Source: Glutamicibacter mishrai (GTDB taxonomy: Bacteria; Actinomycetota; Actinomycetes; Actinomycetales; Micrococcaceae). From it: a stretch of DNA of 64,000 nt. Positions 1 through 9,006 of the stretch are shown piece after piece. The DNA is taken from the NCBI RefSeq assembly GCF_012221945.1, contig NZ_CP032549.1:2852001-2916000 (forward strand), given 5' to 3'. The position numbers and the translations under genes were made by a program. Within the stretch, counting starts at the first letter, position 1, and every line of letters starts with the position of its first letter. The notes below the pieces were generated by a model that worked only from the letters and a program-made list of their open reading frames with translations, was not told the DNA's origin and made no database searches.

Positions 1-251
1 TCTGCACCTTTGGGTAATTCCCGGTAGGCTAGTACTTGGGTCTGCATATTCTATGTGGGCCCCGAATGAAAATAACTCCCAGGGCTGACTGACCGTTGGT
101 CCCGACCGCCAGTTTCGCGGTCCTCGGTAGTGACTTTCGCTAGGGCCATTCCCGGTTCCAGCGCGGGTCTCGATCGAAGACCAGATCTGGGTAGGGCAAC
201 GCGGTTCGCTCATCCACCAAGCTGGGAGCGATCGAAAGGAGCACCCCCTTA
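1..251 (+). promoter_or_regulatory. pnp upstream/leader region
   Basis: No open reading frame here looks real. The stretch probably separates pnp from a gene outside the window (rpsO in many relatives, which cannot be checked here). It holds a small perfect hairpin, GACCGC at 104-109 with GCGGTC at 117-122. A Shine-Dalgarno AAAGGAG lies about ten bases before the pnp start. A structured leader would fit PNPase autoregulation known in other bacteria, but that is inference. Confidence 0.4.
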
Positions 252-2480
252 ATGGAGGGTCCAGAAATCCAATTCGCCGAAGCGCAGATCGACAACGGTC
301 GCTACGGCACCCGCACCATCCGCTTCGAAACCGGCCGCCTTGCCAAGCAGGCTGCTGGCTCGGCTATGGTCTACATCGATGATGAGACCGCACTGCTCTC
401 GGCAACCACCGCAGGCAAGCACCCACGCGAAGGCTTCGACTTCTTCCCACTGACCGTGGACGTTGAAGAGCGCATGTACGCTGCTGGCCGCATCCCAGGC
501 AGCTTCTTCCGCCGCGAAGGCCGCCCATCGACCGAAGCCATCCTAGCTTGCCGTCTGATGGACCGCCCACTGCGCCCGGCCTTCGTCAAGGGCCTGCGCA
601 ACGAGGTCCAGGTTGTTGTCACCGTTCTGTCCATCGAGCCAGATGAGCTGTACGACGTTGTAGCAATCAACGCTTCCTCGATGTCCACCCAGCTTTCGGG
701 CCTGCCATTCTCCGGCCCAATCGGTGGCGTTCGTGTTGCACTGGTTGACGATGGAAACGGCGCACAGTGGGTTGCTTTCCCACGCCACTCCGAGCTGAAG
801 AACGCTGTCTTCAACATGGTTGTTGCCGGCCGTATCGCTGGCGACGACGTTGCCATCATGATGGTGGAAGCTGAAGCTACCGACAACGCTTGGGAACTGA
901 TCAAGGACCGCGGCGCTGTTGCTCCAACCGAAGAGGTTGTTGCAGAAGGCCTTGAGGCTGCCAAGCCATTCATCAAGGTCCTGTGCGAGGCCCAGGCTGA
1001 CCTGGCTGCTCGCGCTGCCAAGGAAACCGTTGAATTCCCAGTCTTCCGCGATTACGAAGAAGACGCCTTCGCTGCTGTCGAGGCTGCCGCTTCGACCCGC
1101 CTGGCTGAGATCTACACCATCGCTGACAAGCAGGAGCGCGACAACGCTGCCAGCGCCTACAAGGACGAAGTCCTGGCATCGCTGGCCGGCGAAGGCAACA
1201 CCTTCGAAGGCCGCGAGGGTGAAATCTCCAAGGCCTTCGGCGCTGTCACCAAGCACATCGTTCGCCAGCGCATCTTGACCGATCAGATCCGTATCGACGG
1301 ACGTGGATTGGCTGACATCCGTCAGCTCTCCGCTGAAGTTGAGGTTCTGCCTCGCGTTCACGGTTCGGCAATCTTCGAGCGTGGCGAAACCCAGATCATG
1401 GGCGTGACCACCTTGAACATGCTGAAGATGGAGCAGCAGATCGACTCGCTGTCCCCAGTGAAGTCCAAGCGCTACATGCACAACTACAACTTCCCTCCAT
1501 ACTCGACCGGTGAAACCGGCCGTGTTGGTTCGCCTAAGCGCCGCGAAATCGGCCACGGCGCACTGGCTGAGCGCGCACTGGTTCCAGTGCTGCCAAGCCG
1601 CGAGGAATTCCCATACGCAATCCGCCAGGTCTCCGAGGCACTGGGCTCCAACGGCTCGACCTCCATGGGCTCGGTTTGCGCTTCGACCCTGTCGCTGCTG
1701 AACGCTGGTGTGCCACTGAAGGCACCAGTAGCCGGTATCGCCATGGGTCTGGTTTCGGACACCGTCAACGGCGAAACCCGTTACGCTGCCCTGACCGATA
1801 TCCTCGGTGCTGAAGATGCCATGGGCGACATGGACTTCAAGGTTGCCGGTACTTCCGAGTTCGTCACCGCAATCCAGCTCGACACCAAGCTGGACGGTAT
1901 TCCAGCTTCGGTTCTGGCTGCTGCGCTGACCCAGGCCCGCGAGGCCCGCCTGCACATCCTGAACGTCCTGAACCAGGCGATCGACACCCCGGATGAGCTG
2001 AACGTCAACGCTCCACGCATCATCTCCGTGAAGATCCCAGTGGACAAGATCGGCGAGGTCATCGGCCCTAAGGGCAAGATGATCAACCAGATCCAGGAAG
2101 ACACCGGCGCTGACATCTCGATCGAAGATGACGGCACCGTGCTGATCGGCGCAACCAACGGCGAGTCCGCCGAGGCTGCCCGCTCGGCGATCAACGCTAT
2201 TGCCAACCCTCAGGTTCCTGAGGTCGGCGAGCGTTACCTGGGTACCGTCGTGAAGCTGACCACCTTCGGTGCGTTCGTTTCGCTGACCCCTGGCAAGGAC
2301 GGTCTGCTGCACATCTCCGAGCTGCGCAAGATCAACGACGGCAAGCGCGTGGAAGACGTTGAAGACGTCGTCGGTGTTGGCCAGAAGCTGCAGGTCGAGA
2401 TCACCAAGATCGATGACCGCGGCAAGCTGTCGCTGGCTCCAGTCATCGACGAGGCTGAAGAAGAAGCTGCTGCTGAGTAG
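252..2480 (+). CDS. pnp: Polyribonucleotide nucleotidyltransferase (PNPase)
   Basis: Phosphorolytic 3'-5' exoribonuclease of RNA turnover; in actinobacteria it can also add 3' tails. The 742 residues show two RNase PH domains (roughly residues 15-240 and 335-560), with the conserved FFRREGRPS segment near residue 84 and [14 protein letters not shown] near residue 424. A KH domain with the VIGPKGKMI loop (about 598-606) and a C-terminal S1 domain (about 655-725) follow. The length is normal for the family. The ATG start has a good SD (AAAGGAG). It stands alone before a strong terminator. Confidence 0.97.
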   Translation: MEGPEIQFAEAQIDNGRYGTRTIRFETGRLAKQAAGSAMVYIDDETALLSATTAGKHPREGFDFFPLTVDVEERMYAAGRIPGSFFRREGRPSTEAILACRLMDRPLRPAFVKGLRNEVQVVVTVLSIEPDELYDVVAINASSMSTQLSGLPFSGPIGGVRVALVDDGNGAQWVAFPRHSELKNAVFNMVVAGRIAGDDVAIMMVEAEATDNAWELIKDRGAVAPTEEVVAEGLEAAKPFIKVLCEAQADLAARAAKETVEFPVFRDYEEDAFAAVEAAASTRLAEIYTIADKQERDNAASAYKDEVLASLAGEGNTFEGREGEISKAFGAVTKHIVRQRILTDQIRIDGRGLADIRQLSAEVEVLPRVHGSAIFERGETQIMGVTTLNMLKMEQQIDSLSPVKSKRYMHNYNFPPYSTGETGRVGSPKRREIGHGALAERALVPVLPSREEFPYAIRQVSEALGSNGSTSMGSVCASTLSLLNAGVPLKAPVAGIAMGLVSDTVNGETRYAALTDILGAEDAMGDMDFKVAGTSEFVTAIQLDTKLDGIPASVLAAALTQAREARLHILNVLNQAIDTPDELNVNAPRIISVKIPVDKIGEVIGPKGKMINQIQEDTGADISIEDDGTVLIGATNGESAEAARSAINAIANPQVPEVGERYLGTVVKLTTFGAFVSLTPGKDGLLHISELRKINDGKRVEDVEDVVGVGQKLQVEITKIDDRGKLSLAPVIDEAEEEAAAE

Positions 2481-2497
2481 CCTCTAGAAGCTGCAGG

Positions 2498-2534
2498 AAA
2501 CCCCGGACCACTTGGTGGTCCGGGGTTTTCTTTG
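2498..2534 (+). terminator. Terminator after pnp (likely bidirectional)
   Basis: A perfect 14-bp stem (2498-2511 with 2515-2528) with a TTG loop is followed by a T-rich tail. The A-run on the left gives a U-tract on the other strand too, so it can also end the convergent fatty acid transporter gene at 2560. Confidence 0.9.
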
Positions 2535-2559
2535 CCCGGAATCGGAAGCGAAGGCAGGT

Positions 2560-3927
2560 CTACAGCGAGGCGAAGACCATGGCGGCGGCGAAGACAATGC
2601 CCGAAGCGATCAGCACGATAGTGGTGTAGCCGAGGATGTCTCTCATCTTCAGCCCCGCGATGGCCAAAAGCGGCAGGGCCCAGAACGGCTGGATCATATT
2701 TGTCCACTGATCCCCGTAGGCGACCGCCATAATCGGAATCGACGGGTCAACCCCCAGCTCTGCGGCTGCGGTCAGCATGATCGGGGCCTGCACCGCGAAC
2801 TGCCCGCCCCCGGATGGCACGAAGAAATTCACTACTCCGGCCGATAGGAAAGCCAGCAGGCCAAAGGTCTGCGGCGTGGACACGGCAATCATCACCTCGG
2901 AGATCACCTCGATGAGCCCGGTGCCGGTCATGATGCCCAAGATGCCGGCATAGAGCGGGAATTGCAGGAGGATCTCGCCGACGTTGGATGCAGAGTGCTT
3001 GGTCAGGGCCATCAGCTCGAAAGGATTGCGAACCAGCAGCAGGATCAGGCACAGGAATGACCAATTCACGATGTCCAAGGTCAGCGTCCCGCCCTTGGAA
3101 AAATTAATGACCAGATATGCCAGGAGCATCAGACCCAGCAGCAAGGTCGGCAGACGGCTGGCATCTACCCGGTCAGCCGGGGTGCTGACCTCATCATCGA
3201 TGTCCACGAGCTTTTCCCGCGCATCGGTGCGCAGCTCATGGATCTTATCCTCGCCACGCGGGGCAACGAGGTACAGGGCCAGCCCCACCAGCACTATGGT
3301 CGCGACGATCGCGATCAGGTTCCACGGCGCGAAGATCGTTTCGGAAATGGGCAGGGGAGCGCCGAGCTGCTTTGCGATGAATGAGTCCGGAGTGGCGGCG
3401 GTGAGCGGCCCGGACCCCGAGTAGCCCATATGCCAGATGACAAATCCAGCAAAGCCGGAGGCGACCAGCAGAGGGAAGTGGACGCGGACATTGCGTGCAC
3501 GAGCCTGGGCAGCCACTTCGCGCGCCAGCAGCCCGCCGACCACAAGCCCGAGTCCCCAGGTGATCAACGAGGCGATGGCGGCAACGAGAAAGACGAAGAT
3601 ATAGCTGGCCAGAGCGGTTTTGGGGATGCTGCTCAGAGCTCGAAGCATCTTGCGCACTGGACGGGTATTGGCCAGGATGAATCCCAGCATGAGCACCAGC
3701 GCCATCTGGGTGATGAAGCTGAGCAGCCCGGCCAGGCCATCACCCCAGCTTTGCACGATGAGCACCGGGGTCGAATCCGTGGCGAGTAAGGCGAGAATGG
3801 CTACGATGAAGGTCAGCACGATAGCGAAGACCAATGCCGAAGGAATGAACTTCTCGACAAGATTATTGATCGGGCGCATTGCCCTGGAGGCGATCGTACC
3901 GCTGTGTTTTGTTGCAGGAACACTCAT
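2560..3927 (-). CDS. atoE: Short-chain fatty acid transporter, AtoE family
   Basis: A 455-residue polytopic membrane protein with about a dozen hydrophobic segments. It matches the AtoE/short-chain fatty acid uptake family: an N-terminal NNLVEKFIPSALVFAIVLT segment, a central SGFAGFVIWHMGYSGSGPL segment, and a C-terminal FFVPSGGGQFAVQAP plus PFWALPLLAIAGLKMRD. It probably imports acetate- to butyrate-sized acids. No CoA-transferase or thiolase genes sit next to it, so the catabolic partner is elsewhere. The ATG has a modest SD (GAGGT, about 11 nt upstream). A perfect inverted repeat lies upstream at 3985-4003 and may bind a GntR-type regulator. Confidence 0.85.
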   Translation of the reverse strand: MSVPATKHSGTIASRAMRPINNLVEKFIPSALVFAIVLTFIVAILALLATDSTPVLIVQSWGDGLAGLLSFITQMALVLMLGFILANTRPVRKMLRALSSIPKTALASYIFVFLVAAIASLITWGLGLVVGGLLAREVAAQARARNVRVHFPLLVASGFAGFVIWHMGYSGSGPLTAATPDSFIAKQLGAPLPISETIFAPWNLIAIVATIVLVGLALYLVAPRGEDKIHELRTDAREKLVDIDDEVSTPADRVDASRLPTLLLGLMLLAYLVINFSKGGTLTLDIVNWSFLCLILLLVRNPFELMALTKHSASNVGEILLQFPLYAGILGIMTGTGLIEVISEVMIAVSTPQTFGLLAFLSAGVVNFFVPSGGGQFAVQAPIMLTAAAELGVDPSIPIMAVAYGDQWTNMIQPFWALPLLAIAGLKMRDILGYTTIVLIASGIVFAAAMVFASL

Positions 3928-3984
3928 GTTTTCTGTTACCTCAAATCATCATTGACTAGGGACATACAACTGTTGCGAGTGTCG

Positions 3985-4003
3985 TATGGTGACGTGCACC
4001 ATA
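3985..4003. promoter_or_regulatory. Inverted repeat upstream of atoE, operator candidate
   Basis: Perfect inverted repeat TATGGTG-ACGTG-CACCATA, 58 bp upstream of the atoE start. The inner TGGT...ACCA arrangement resembles operators of FadR-subfamily GntR regulators. No regulator gene is adjacent, so the assignment is inference. Confidence 0.4.
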
Positions 4004-4076
4004 GTAGCCAGCGGATCCGCCTTGGCCACGCAGGGGTCGTCGCGCGGGTCGCCAATTCCAGAAGCCGAGGTAAAAC

Positions 4077-4108
4077 AAACGCCTGACCGGTGGATCGGTC
4101 AGGCGTTT
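4077..4108 (-). terminator. Terminator of the nucleosidase gene
   Basis: Perfect 13-bp stem (4077-4089 with 4096-4108) just past the stop of the minus-strand nucleosidase. On the minus strand the right arm runs into GTTTGTTTTA, a usable U-tract. Confidence 0.85.
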
Positions 4109-4131
4109 GGGAGATTGCAGAAGCTGTGCGC

Positions 4132-4692
4132 TTAGCTCAGGTGCTTATCGTAGAATTCGCGAAGCTGGACGCTCTTCTGTTTTGCGATGTCGTCCCACTC
4201 GTCGATTGAGGCAGAATCATCGGCATAATCAGATGGGATCTTGAAGATCTGCAATGGCACATCAAATCGCTGGCAGACGCTGGCGTAGGCATAGCCTTCC
4301 ATATCCACCAGCGATGCGCCGAGGCTCTTTACATGGGCACGCTGCTGGTCATCCGAAACGAAGACATCGCCGGTGGCCATGGTGACCTGGTAATCCTCAA
4401 GAAGGACTTCACCTGTCGGATCAACGTCAGCCGACGGCAATGGGAAGTCGTGCTGGATCAGCTTGGTGACCTGGTAGATGGTGTCCAGGCTTGGGCGGTC
4501 TTCGCCTGCATGTCCAACGACTCCGGCGGTACCAAGCACGATGACGTTCTTGATGTTGCCGTCGGCGATGGCGCCAGCCAATGCGACCGAAGCATTGATT
4601 TTGCCGACGCCCGAAATCAGGTGGTCAACATCTGCGAAGGCGACTGCTTCGTCTGCATGCGCAAAGACGAGCAAGGACTTCTGTTCCGACAT
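4132..4692 (-). CDS. Nucleosidase, MTA/SAH nucleosidase (Pfs/MTAN)-like
   Basis: A 186-residue protein of the nucleoside phosphorylase/nucleosidase fold. It keeps the DMEG motif (VDMEGYAYASV, ribose-contacting glutamate in MTAN) and an IPSDYADD motif corresponding to the catalytic-aspartate segment. It is shorter than classical Pfs (about 230 residues), so some edge elements are trimmed. A longer frame reaches 4875, but the ATG at 4692 has a good SD (AGAGGGG) and the upstream part would run into luxS. It is divergent from luxS. Removal of adenine from S-adenosylhomocysteine would give the LuxS substrate, so the pair likely forms the activated-methyl cycle. Substrate choice (SAH or MTA) is inferred from context. 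Confidence 0.75.
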   Translation of the reverse strand: MSEQKSLLVFAHADEAVAFADVDHLISGVGKINASVALAGAIADGNIKNVIVLGTAGVVGHAGEDRPSLDTIYQVTKLIQHDFPLPSADVDPTGEVLLEDYQVTMATGDVFVSDDQQRAHVKSLGASLVDMEGYAYASVCQRFDVPLQIFKIPSDYADDSASIDEWDDIAKQKSVQLREFYDKHLS

Positions 4693-4804
4693 GAATTTCC
4701 CCTCTAAAGAAGTCAGTCCGGGAAATTTCCTGTTCCCGAACGTCCTAAGAAGTCTACCGGTTACGTTGCAATTACGAACGTCGATTCGCCGTTGACCTAA
4801 CCGA

Positions 4805-4810
4805 TACACT
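4805..4810 (+). promoter_or_regulatory. -10 element of a leaderless luxS promoter
   Basis: TACACT ends exactly 6 nt before the luxS ATG, with no SD between them. This places the expected transcription start at the A of the ATG. No good -35 is visible at the right distance. Confidence 0.45.
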
Positions 4811-4816
4811 TTATTC

Positions 4817-5308
4817 ATGAGTGATATCGAACTTGCAGAAGTTGAAAGCTTTGCCTTGGACCACACCAAGGTCAAGGCACCTTATGTCCGCAAGATTGGT
4901 GTGGAACGCGGCCCAAAGGGCGACGCCATCACCAACTATGACATCCGGTTTGTGCAGCCTAACCACGGCGAAATCCCGACCGCGGGACTGCACACCATCG
5001 AGCACACCATGGCTGGGCTGCTGCGTACCCGCATTGATGGCTTGATCGATTTCTCCCCGTTTGGCTGCCGAACCGGTTTCCACATGATCCTTTGGGGCGA
5101 GCCTGAGCCGGCCGAGGTCGCCGCAGCAGTGAAGAGCTCGCTGGAGGACATCGCCGAGCGCATTACTTGGGAAGACGTTCCAGGTACCGAAGCCAAGAGC
5201 TGCGGAAATTACCGGGACCACTCGCTGCACTCCGCGCGCGAGTGGGCCAAGGTGATTCTTGAGCAGGGCATCAGCCTGGACGCCTTCAAGCGTTCCAAGC
5301 TCGCCTAA
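4817..5308 (+). CDS. luxS: S-ribosylhomocysteine lyase LuxS
   Basis: Splits S-ribosylhomocysteine into homocysteine and DPD, the precursor of autoinducer-2. The 163-residue length is typical. Metal ligands are visible as H59 and H63 of the HTIEH motif and C129 of the SCGNYRDHS segment; E62 and C84 (FGCRTGFHM) are the catalytic residues. It is divergent from a Pfs-like nucleosidase, which supplies its substrate. It appears leaderless. A hairpin terminator follows directly. Confidence 0.96.
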   Translation: MSDIELAEVESFALDHTKVKAPYVRKIGVERGPKGDAITNYDIRFVQPNHGEIPTAGLHTIEHTMAGLLRTRIDGLIDFSPFGCRTGFHMILWGEPEPAEVAAAVKSSLEDIAERITWEDVPGTEAKSCGNYRDHSLHSAREWAKVILEQGISLDAFKRSKLA

Positions 5309-5323
5309 ATTGACTTAGGGGAC

Positions 5324-5370
5324 AAATGATCTCGCGCTTCACCATCGGAGCGCGGGATCATTTGCGTTTC
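5324..5370 (+). terminator. Terminator after luxS
   Basis: A 15-bp stem (5324-5338 with 5349-5363, one G-T wobble) begins 15 nt past the luxS stop and is followed by a short T-containing tail. Confidence 0.75.
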
Positions 5371-5439
5371 AGGCACAAAGACCCGAAGCGCTGAGGGCGT
5401 CTCAGCAAAACCATATCTGTCCTAGGTAGCATGGTTGAT

Positions 5440-5823
5440 ATGCGCAAAGTCCTTTCCTCAGCCGCCGTTGTCGCGTTCATTATTTTTTCAACCAGCGGAT
5501 GTGCTGATCTGGACTCGGCGCGCACCACGACCATTGGCGACGCCTGCCAAAAGGCGATCCAAGAGCAGAATGAAGCTTGGTCAGATCATGACGCTTCGGA
5601 AGAGAAAATCCGGGAAGCCGAAACCAAGGGACTGAACGACTGCAAGGACTTGGATGAGTGGAGCACCGCAGTTTCGTACAATCCCGGTTCCGTAGGCTAC
5701 GAGGAACTAAGCCTCGAAGAAGCAGCGAATTCAATATATCTGGCTTGCTCGTCGGTTGATGCCGAACACAAGACACCGGTATGCGCCGATGCCAGCAAGC
5801 GCGGATACCTCGACGAATCCTAG
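5440..5823 (+). CDS. Small hypothetical lipoprotein
   Basis: A 127-residue protein of unknown function with a signal peptide (MRKVLSS, then a hydrophobic stretch) and a lipobox ending STSGC. The mature part is acidic and has four further cysteines (ACQK, DCKD, ACSS, VCAD) that could form two disulfides. The frame also has an ATG at 5431, without SD. A TAGCAT hexamer lies 7 nt before the ATG at 5440, so a leaderless start at 5440 is preferred, tentatively. It stands alone. Confidence 0.7.
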   Translation: MRKVLSSAAVVAFIIFSTSGCADLDSARTTTIGDACQKAIQEQNEAWSDHDASEEKIREAETKGLNDCKDLDEWSTAVSYNPGSVGYEELSLEEAANSIYLACSSVDAEHKTPVCADASKRGYLDES

Positions 5824-6135
5824 GATCGGTTCCTCGGTTTTTAGTTTTCTGCCTGCTCCGAAAGCCAAGCCGAACAGGCCATCGACTGAGTGCTCGGCAG
5901 GCTGCTACAAGCCGGCGTCTGCGATCATTCGCCGATGGATACGCTGTGCGCTTATCTTGATGAGAGCGGGAACGAGAATTGCCTTGAACCGCAGCGCCCC
6001 TGCCTGTGATGGCCGGAGACTTGAGCTTCGGTGACTGACTGGACTGTTGCCCTGTACCAACGGTTCTGTGGGAGAATGAGGGCAATGTTCCGGGCCTCAT
6101 GAAGGCTCAACGCTAAAGATTTAAGGACGTATTTC
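5824..6135. other. Intergenic region, nothing recognised
   Basis: About 310 bases between the lipoprotein and the M16 peptidase gene. Short frames on both strands look like chance. The region probably holds the peptidase promoter, but no convincing -35/-10 pair or strong hairpin could be picked out. Confidence 0.4.
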
Positions 6136-7506
6136 GTGGCCATGATTCCATTGCCGTTGCACTCGGTGGAGACAACCCAGTTCTCTCCGATCGACCCGGC
6201 GGACCCCACCCTGGTTCACCGTGGCGAAGGCGGCTCGGAAGTCCGGCGAAGCATTCTGCCCGGCGGCGTACGCGTACTTACCGAAGCCATGCCCGGGCAA
6301 CGCTCCACTACCGTCGGTTTCTGGGTGCCAGTAGGCTCGCGCGACGAAGAAGCCGGACACTACGGCTCTACTCACTTCCTTGAACATTTGCTGTTCAAGG
6401 GCACCAAAAAGCGCTCGGCCCTGGAGATCGCCCAGTCCTTCGACGCCGTTGGCGGCGAATCCAATGCCGCAACGGCGAAGGAATCCACCTGCTACTACGC
6501 CCGCGTGCTGGACACCGATCTGCCAATGGCCCTGGATGTCATCGCCGACATGGTGACTTCCGCTGTCATCGATCCACAGGAGCTGGAGCAGGAACGCGGA
6601 GTGATCATCGAGGAACTCGCGATGGACGCAGACGACGCCACCGACGTCGCCCACGAACGATTCGTCGGACGGGTCTTGGGCGATCACCCTCTGGGACGCC
6701 CTATTGGCGGCACCCCCGATGAGATCAACAAGATCAGCCGGGAAGCGGTCATGGAGCACTACCGTGCCCACTACCGCCCCAGTGAACTCATCATCACCGC
6801 AGCCGGGTCGCTGGAACATGAGAAGCTGTGTTCCATGGTGCTCAACGCCCTGAGCGAAGCCGGCTGGGAACTGGATCCGTTGGCAGTACCGCAGCCACGC
6901 CGCGGGGAAGAGCCAGCGCAGATCACCTCCAAGGCCGGAATCGAAGTGATCAACCGGCCGGTAGAGCAGGCCAATATCATCATGGGTTGCGCCGGCATCA
7001 CCGGCCATGATGATCGGCGGCAAGTGCTAGCCGTGCTCAACGCTGTTCTCGGTGGCGGCATGAGCTCACGCTTGTTCCAGGAGATCCGCGAGAAGCGCGG
7101 ACTGGTATACTCCACCTATTCATTCTCAGCCGCCTACACGGACGCTGGATACTTCGGCATGTACGCTGGATGCGCACCCTCCAAGGCCGCGGAGGTCATC
7201 ACCTTGCTTGGTGCCGAACTCGACCGCCTCGCCAGCGATGGCATCACAGAGCAGGAGCTGACCCAGGCCAAGGGGCAGCTGGCTGGCGGCACCGTGCTCG
7301 CCCTCGAAGATCCCGGAAGCCGCATGTCCCGACTGGGACGGGCCGAGATGGTGACCGGAGAGTTCCAGGACATCGATGAAGCGCTGGATCGCGTTAATGC
7401 CGTGACCACGAAGCAGGTGCAGGAACTCGCTCAAGAATTGGCTGCCAAGGACCGAGTGATCACCGTGGTCGGCCCGTTTGAAGACGAAGCTGCTCTCGGA
7501 CTGTAG
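6136..7506 (+). CDS. M16 family zinc metallopeptidase (processing-peptidase-like)
   Basis: A 456-residue M16B-type protease. The inverted zinc motif HFLEHLLFKGT is at about residues 79-89, with the distal glutamate in the ERGVIIEEL helix. The C-terminal half contains the R/Y pair region (FQEIREKRGLVYSTYSFS) that binds substrate in this family. There is no signal peptide, so it is probably cytoplasmic. The start is GTG at 6136 with an AAGGA SD; an ATG follows two codons later. In relatives this gene sits downstream of pnp and before dapB, as here. Confidence 0.9.
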   Translation: MAMIPLPLHSVETTQFSPIDPADPTLVHRGEGGSEVRRSILPGGVRVLTEAMPGQRSTTVGFWVPVGSRDEEAGHYGSTHFLEHLLFKGTKKRSALEIAQSFDAVGGESNAATAKESTCYYARVLDTDLPMALDVIADMVTSAVIDPQELEQERGVIIEELAMDADDATDVAHERFVGRVLGDHPLGRPIGGTPDEINKISREAVMEHYRAHYRPSELIITAAGSLEHEKLCSMVLNALSEAGWELDPLAVPQPRRGEEPAQITSKAGIEVINRPVEQANIIMGCAGITGHDDRRQVLAVLNAVLGGGMSSRLFQEIREKRGLVYSTYSFSAAYTDAGYFGMYAGCAPSKAAEVITLLGAELDRLASDGITEQELTQAKGQLAGGTVLALEDPGSRMSRLGRAEMVTGEFQDIDEALDRVNAVTTKQVQELAQELAAKDRVITVVGPFEDEAALGL

Positions 7507-7517
7507 CCTGAACCAGC

Positions 7518-7551
7518 ACGCGGTGGCATCCCAGAGGGGATGCCACCGCGT
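7518..7551 (+). terminator. Hairpin after the M16 peptidase gene
   Basis: Perfect 15-bp GC-rich stem (7518-7532 with 7537-7551) with a four-base loop. The T-tail is weak. It lies between convergent genes and can serve both. Confidence 0.75.
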
Positions 7552-7574
7552 CGTGGTTTAAAGATCCGGACCGC

Positions 7575-8309
7575 TCAGTTGGCGTCGTCGATCATTTTCG
7601 CAAGCTCTGGGGCATGCGAGAAATTGAATCCATGGGCTCCTTGGTCCATGATCGTGAGCTTCGCATGGTCAATGCCGGCAGTGAGTCGAAGACCGAATTC
7701 CGGAGGGGAAAGCGGGTCACGTGTTCCACAGATGACGTCGATGGGAGCACGGACGGTCTTGAGCAAGTCGATCGTGGAGTAGTCCAGCATTTGCTCGCAG
7801 CTCTTGGCCCACCAAGGAATGCCGCATCGAAGATAGTCGACCAGCAAAATCGCCTTAACTGAATCCAGCTCGTTGGGAAAGTCCTGGATCAATCGACGAG
7901 CCTGCCGGAATAACGTTGCTTCCCGGTCGTTAACCGCGGGCGCTGCAATAAGCAGGTGCTTGACCAGCGCGGGCCAGGTTCTAGCTAGTTCGATGGAAAC
8001 TTGTGCCCCCATCGAATGCCCCAGCACTATCGCATTGGAAACCTTCAGTTCACGCAAGGCCAGCGCAACCTCGTGGGCGAAACGAGGCACCGTGACAGGC
8101 CTGCCATCATCCATGTTCTTTCCATGGCCGGGAAGCTCCGGAACGATCACCCGGTATTTCTTTGCCAGAATATTGGCCAGTGGCGTGAAGTAACGGCTGG
8201 AGGCTCCCAAACCATGGATGAGTACGACATCCGGTCCTTGCCCTGCGATTCGCACCGACAAGCGTGTTTTTAAAGTTTCAGGGAGCTGCCCGAAATATTC
8301 GTGGCGCAC
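7575..8309 (-). CDS. Alpha/beta-fold hydrolase
   Basis: A 244-residue serine hydrolase. Visible features are the oxyanion segment VVLIHGLGASSRYF, the nucleophile elbow LGHSMGAQ, and a late acid/histidine pair (CGTRDPLSPPEFG and DQGAHGFNFSHAPELA). This is a complete Ser-Asp-His layout. The substrate is unknown; esterase or C-C hydrolase are both possible. A TTG-initiated frame begins at 8342, but the GTG at 8309 follows a strong SD (AAGGAAAGG, 6 nt spacing). It is transcribed towards the M16 gene. Confidence 0.8.
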   Translation of the reverse strand: MRHEYFGQLPETLKTRLSVRIAGQGPDVVLIHGLGASSRYFTPLANILAKKYRVIVPELPGHGKNMDDGRPVTVPRFAHEVALALRELKVSNAIVLGHSMGAQVSIELARTWPALVKHLLIAAPAVNDREATLFRQARRLIQDFPNELDSVKAILLVDYLRCGIPWWAKSCEQMLDYSTIDLLKTVRAPIDVICGTRDPLSPPEFGLRLTAGIDHAKLTIMDQGAHGFNFSHAPELAKMIDDAN

Positions 8310-8372
8310 GTTGGCCTTTCCTTGCGCCAATCGTGCGCTCAAAATGATGGTTGTTGAATCTGCGCTAGGGAA

Positions 8373-8396
8373 AGCAGATCAGCAGATCAGCAGATC
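8373..8396. repeat. Three tandem copies of an 8-bp unit
   Basis: AGCAGATC occurs three times head to tail, ending five bases before the stop codon of the minus-strand lipoprotein. It lies in the gap between that gene and the hydrolase gene. Confidence 0.8.
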
Positions 8397-8400
8397 GGGG

Positions 8401-8811
8401 CTATTTAGCCAAACCCGTGGTGTGCTGGTTGATGGCCGAGCGCAGATCTTCAGGGAAGAGTTCCTCTACGTCCTTCTGATAGTTCTTTCCCTCGTCTGGG
8501 CGACGCAGGTCTTCTCCATCGAGGCGGAACGGGAAGGCATCCACTTGGGCACCCGTATCAGAGGCGCCCTCGCTCGATGGAGCGCAGGTGGCCCAGCCGT
8601 AAGTCGTGGAACCTTCAATGCGGAAGACTTCCACTTGGCAAGAAGCCGACTCTAGAACTGTTCCATGTTCCTGAACGATGTTGACAACGTCTGCCAGCTC
8701 TTGATCCGACAGGGAAATAGGTTCATTGCCTGAACCGCACGATGTCACGGCAAAACTAACGGCCAGCATGACACTGATGCCCAGACTGAAACGCCCAATT
8801 TTCTGACCCAT
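8401..8811 (-). CDS. Small hypothetical lipoprotein
   Basis: A 136-residue protein with a signal peptide (MGQKIGRFSLGISVMLAVS) and a lipobox ending AVTSC. The mature domain carries two more cysteines (SCQVEVF and ATCAPS) flanking a beta-rich stretch, and an acidic C-terminus. The frame is open up to 8943, but the ATG at 8811 places the signal peptide at the N-terminus; its SD is weak. Function unknown. Confidence 0.65.
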   Translation of the reverse strand: MGQKIGRFSLGISVMLAVSFAVTSCGSGNEPISLSDQELADVVNIVQEHGTVLESASCQVEVFRIEGSTTYGWATCAPSSEGASDTGAQVDAFPFRLDGEDLRRPDEGKNYQKDVEELFPEDLRSAINQHTTGLAK

Positions 8812-9006
8812 GGCCCTGCTAACTACTTGGAGACTCCTGAAACTTATTTTTCCCCGTGTTCTCAGGCAATACAAGCTGGACTGGCCGTAGAGCGAAGACG
8901 TATTCAAAATTATTGATTTGATGTTGGAGATGTACTGAGTCAAACAGGGGAGATTTCACGTCATTGTTGGCAAGGAGGAACCCTGAGGAACGATAGGCTT
9001 AACCTT

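Noticed and set aside
543..2312. A 589-codon open frame opposite pnp
   Set aside because: Shadow of the strongly biased pnp codons; low-complexity translation, no family features, no ribosome binding site.
5756..6034. Plus-strand 92-codon frame between the lipoprotein and the M16 gene
   Set aside because: Overlaps the lipoprotein end, arginine-rich random-looking translation and no SD.
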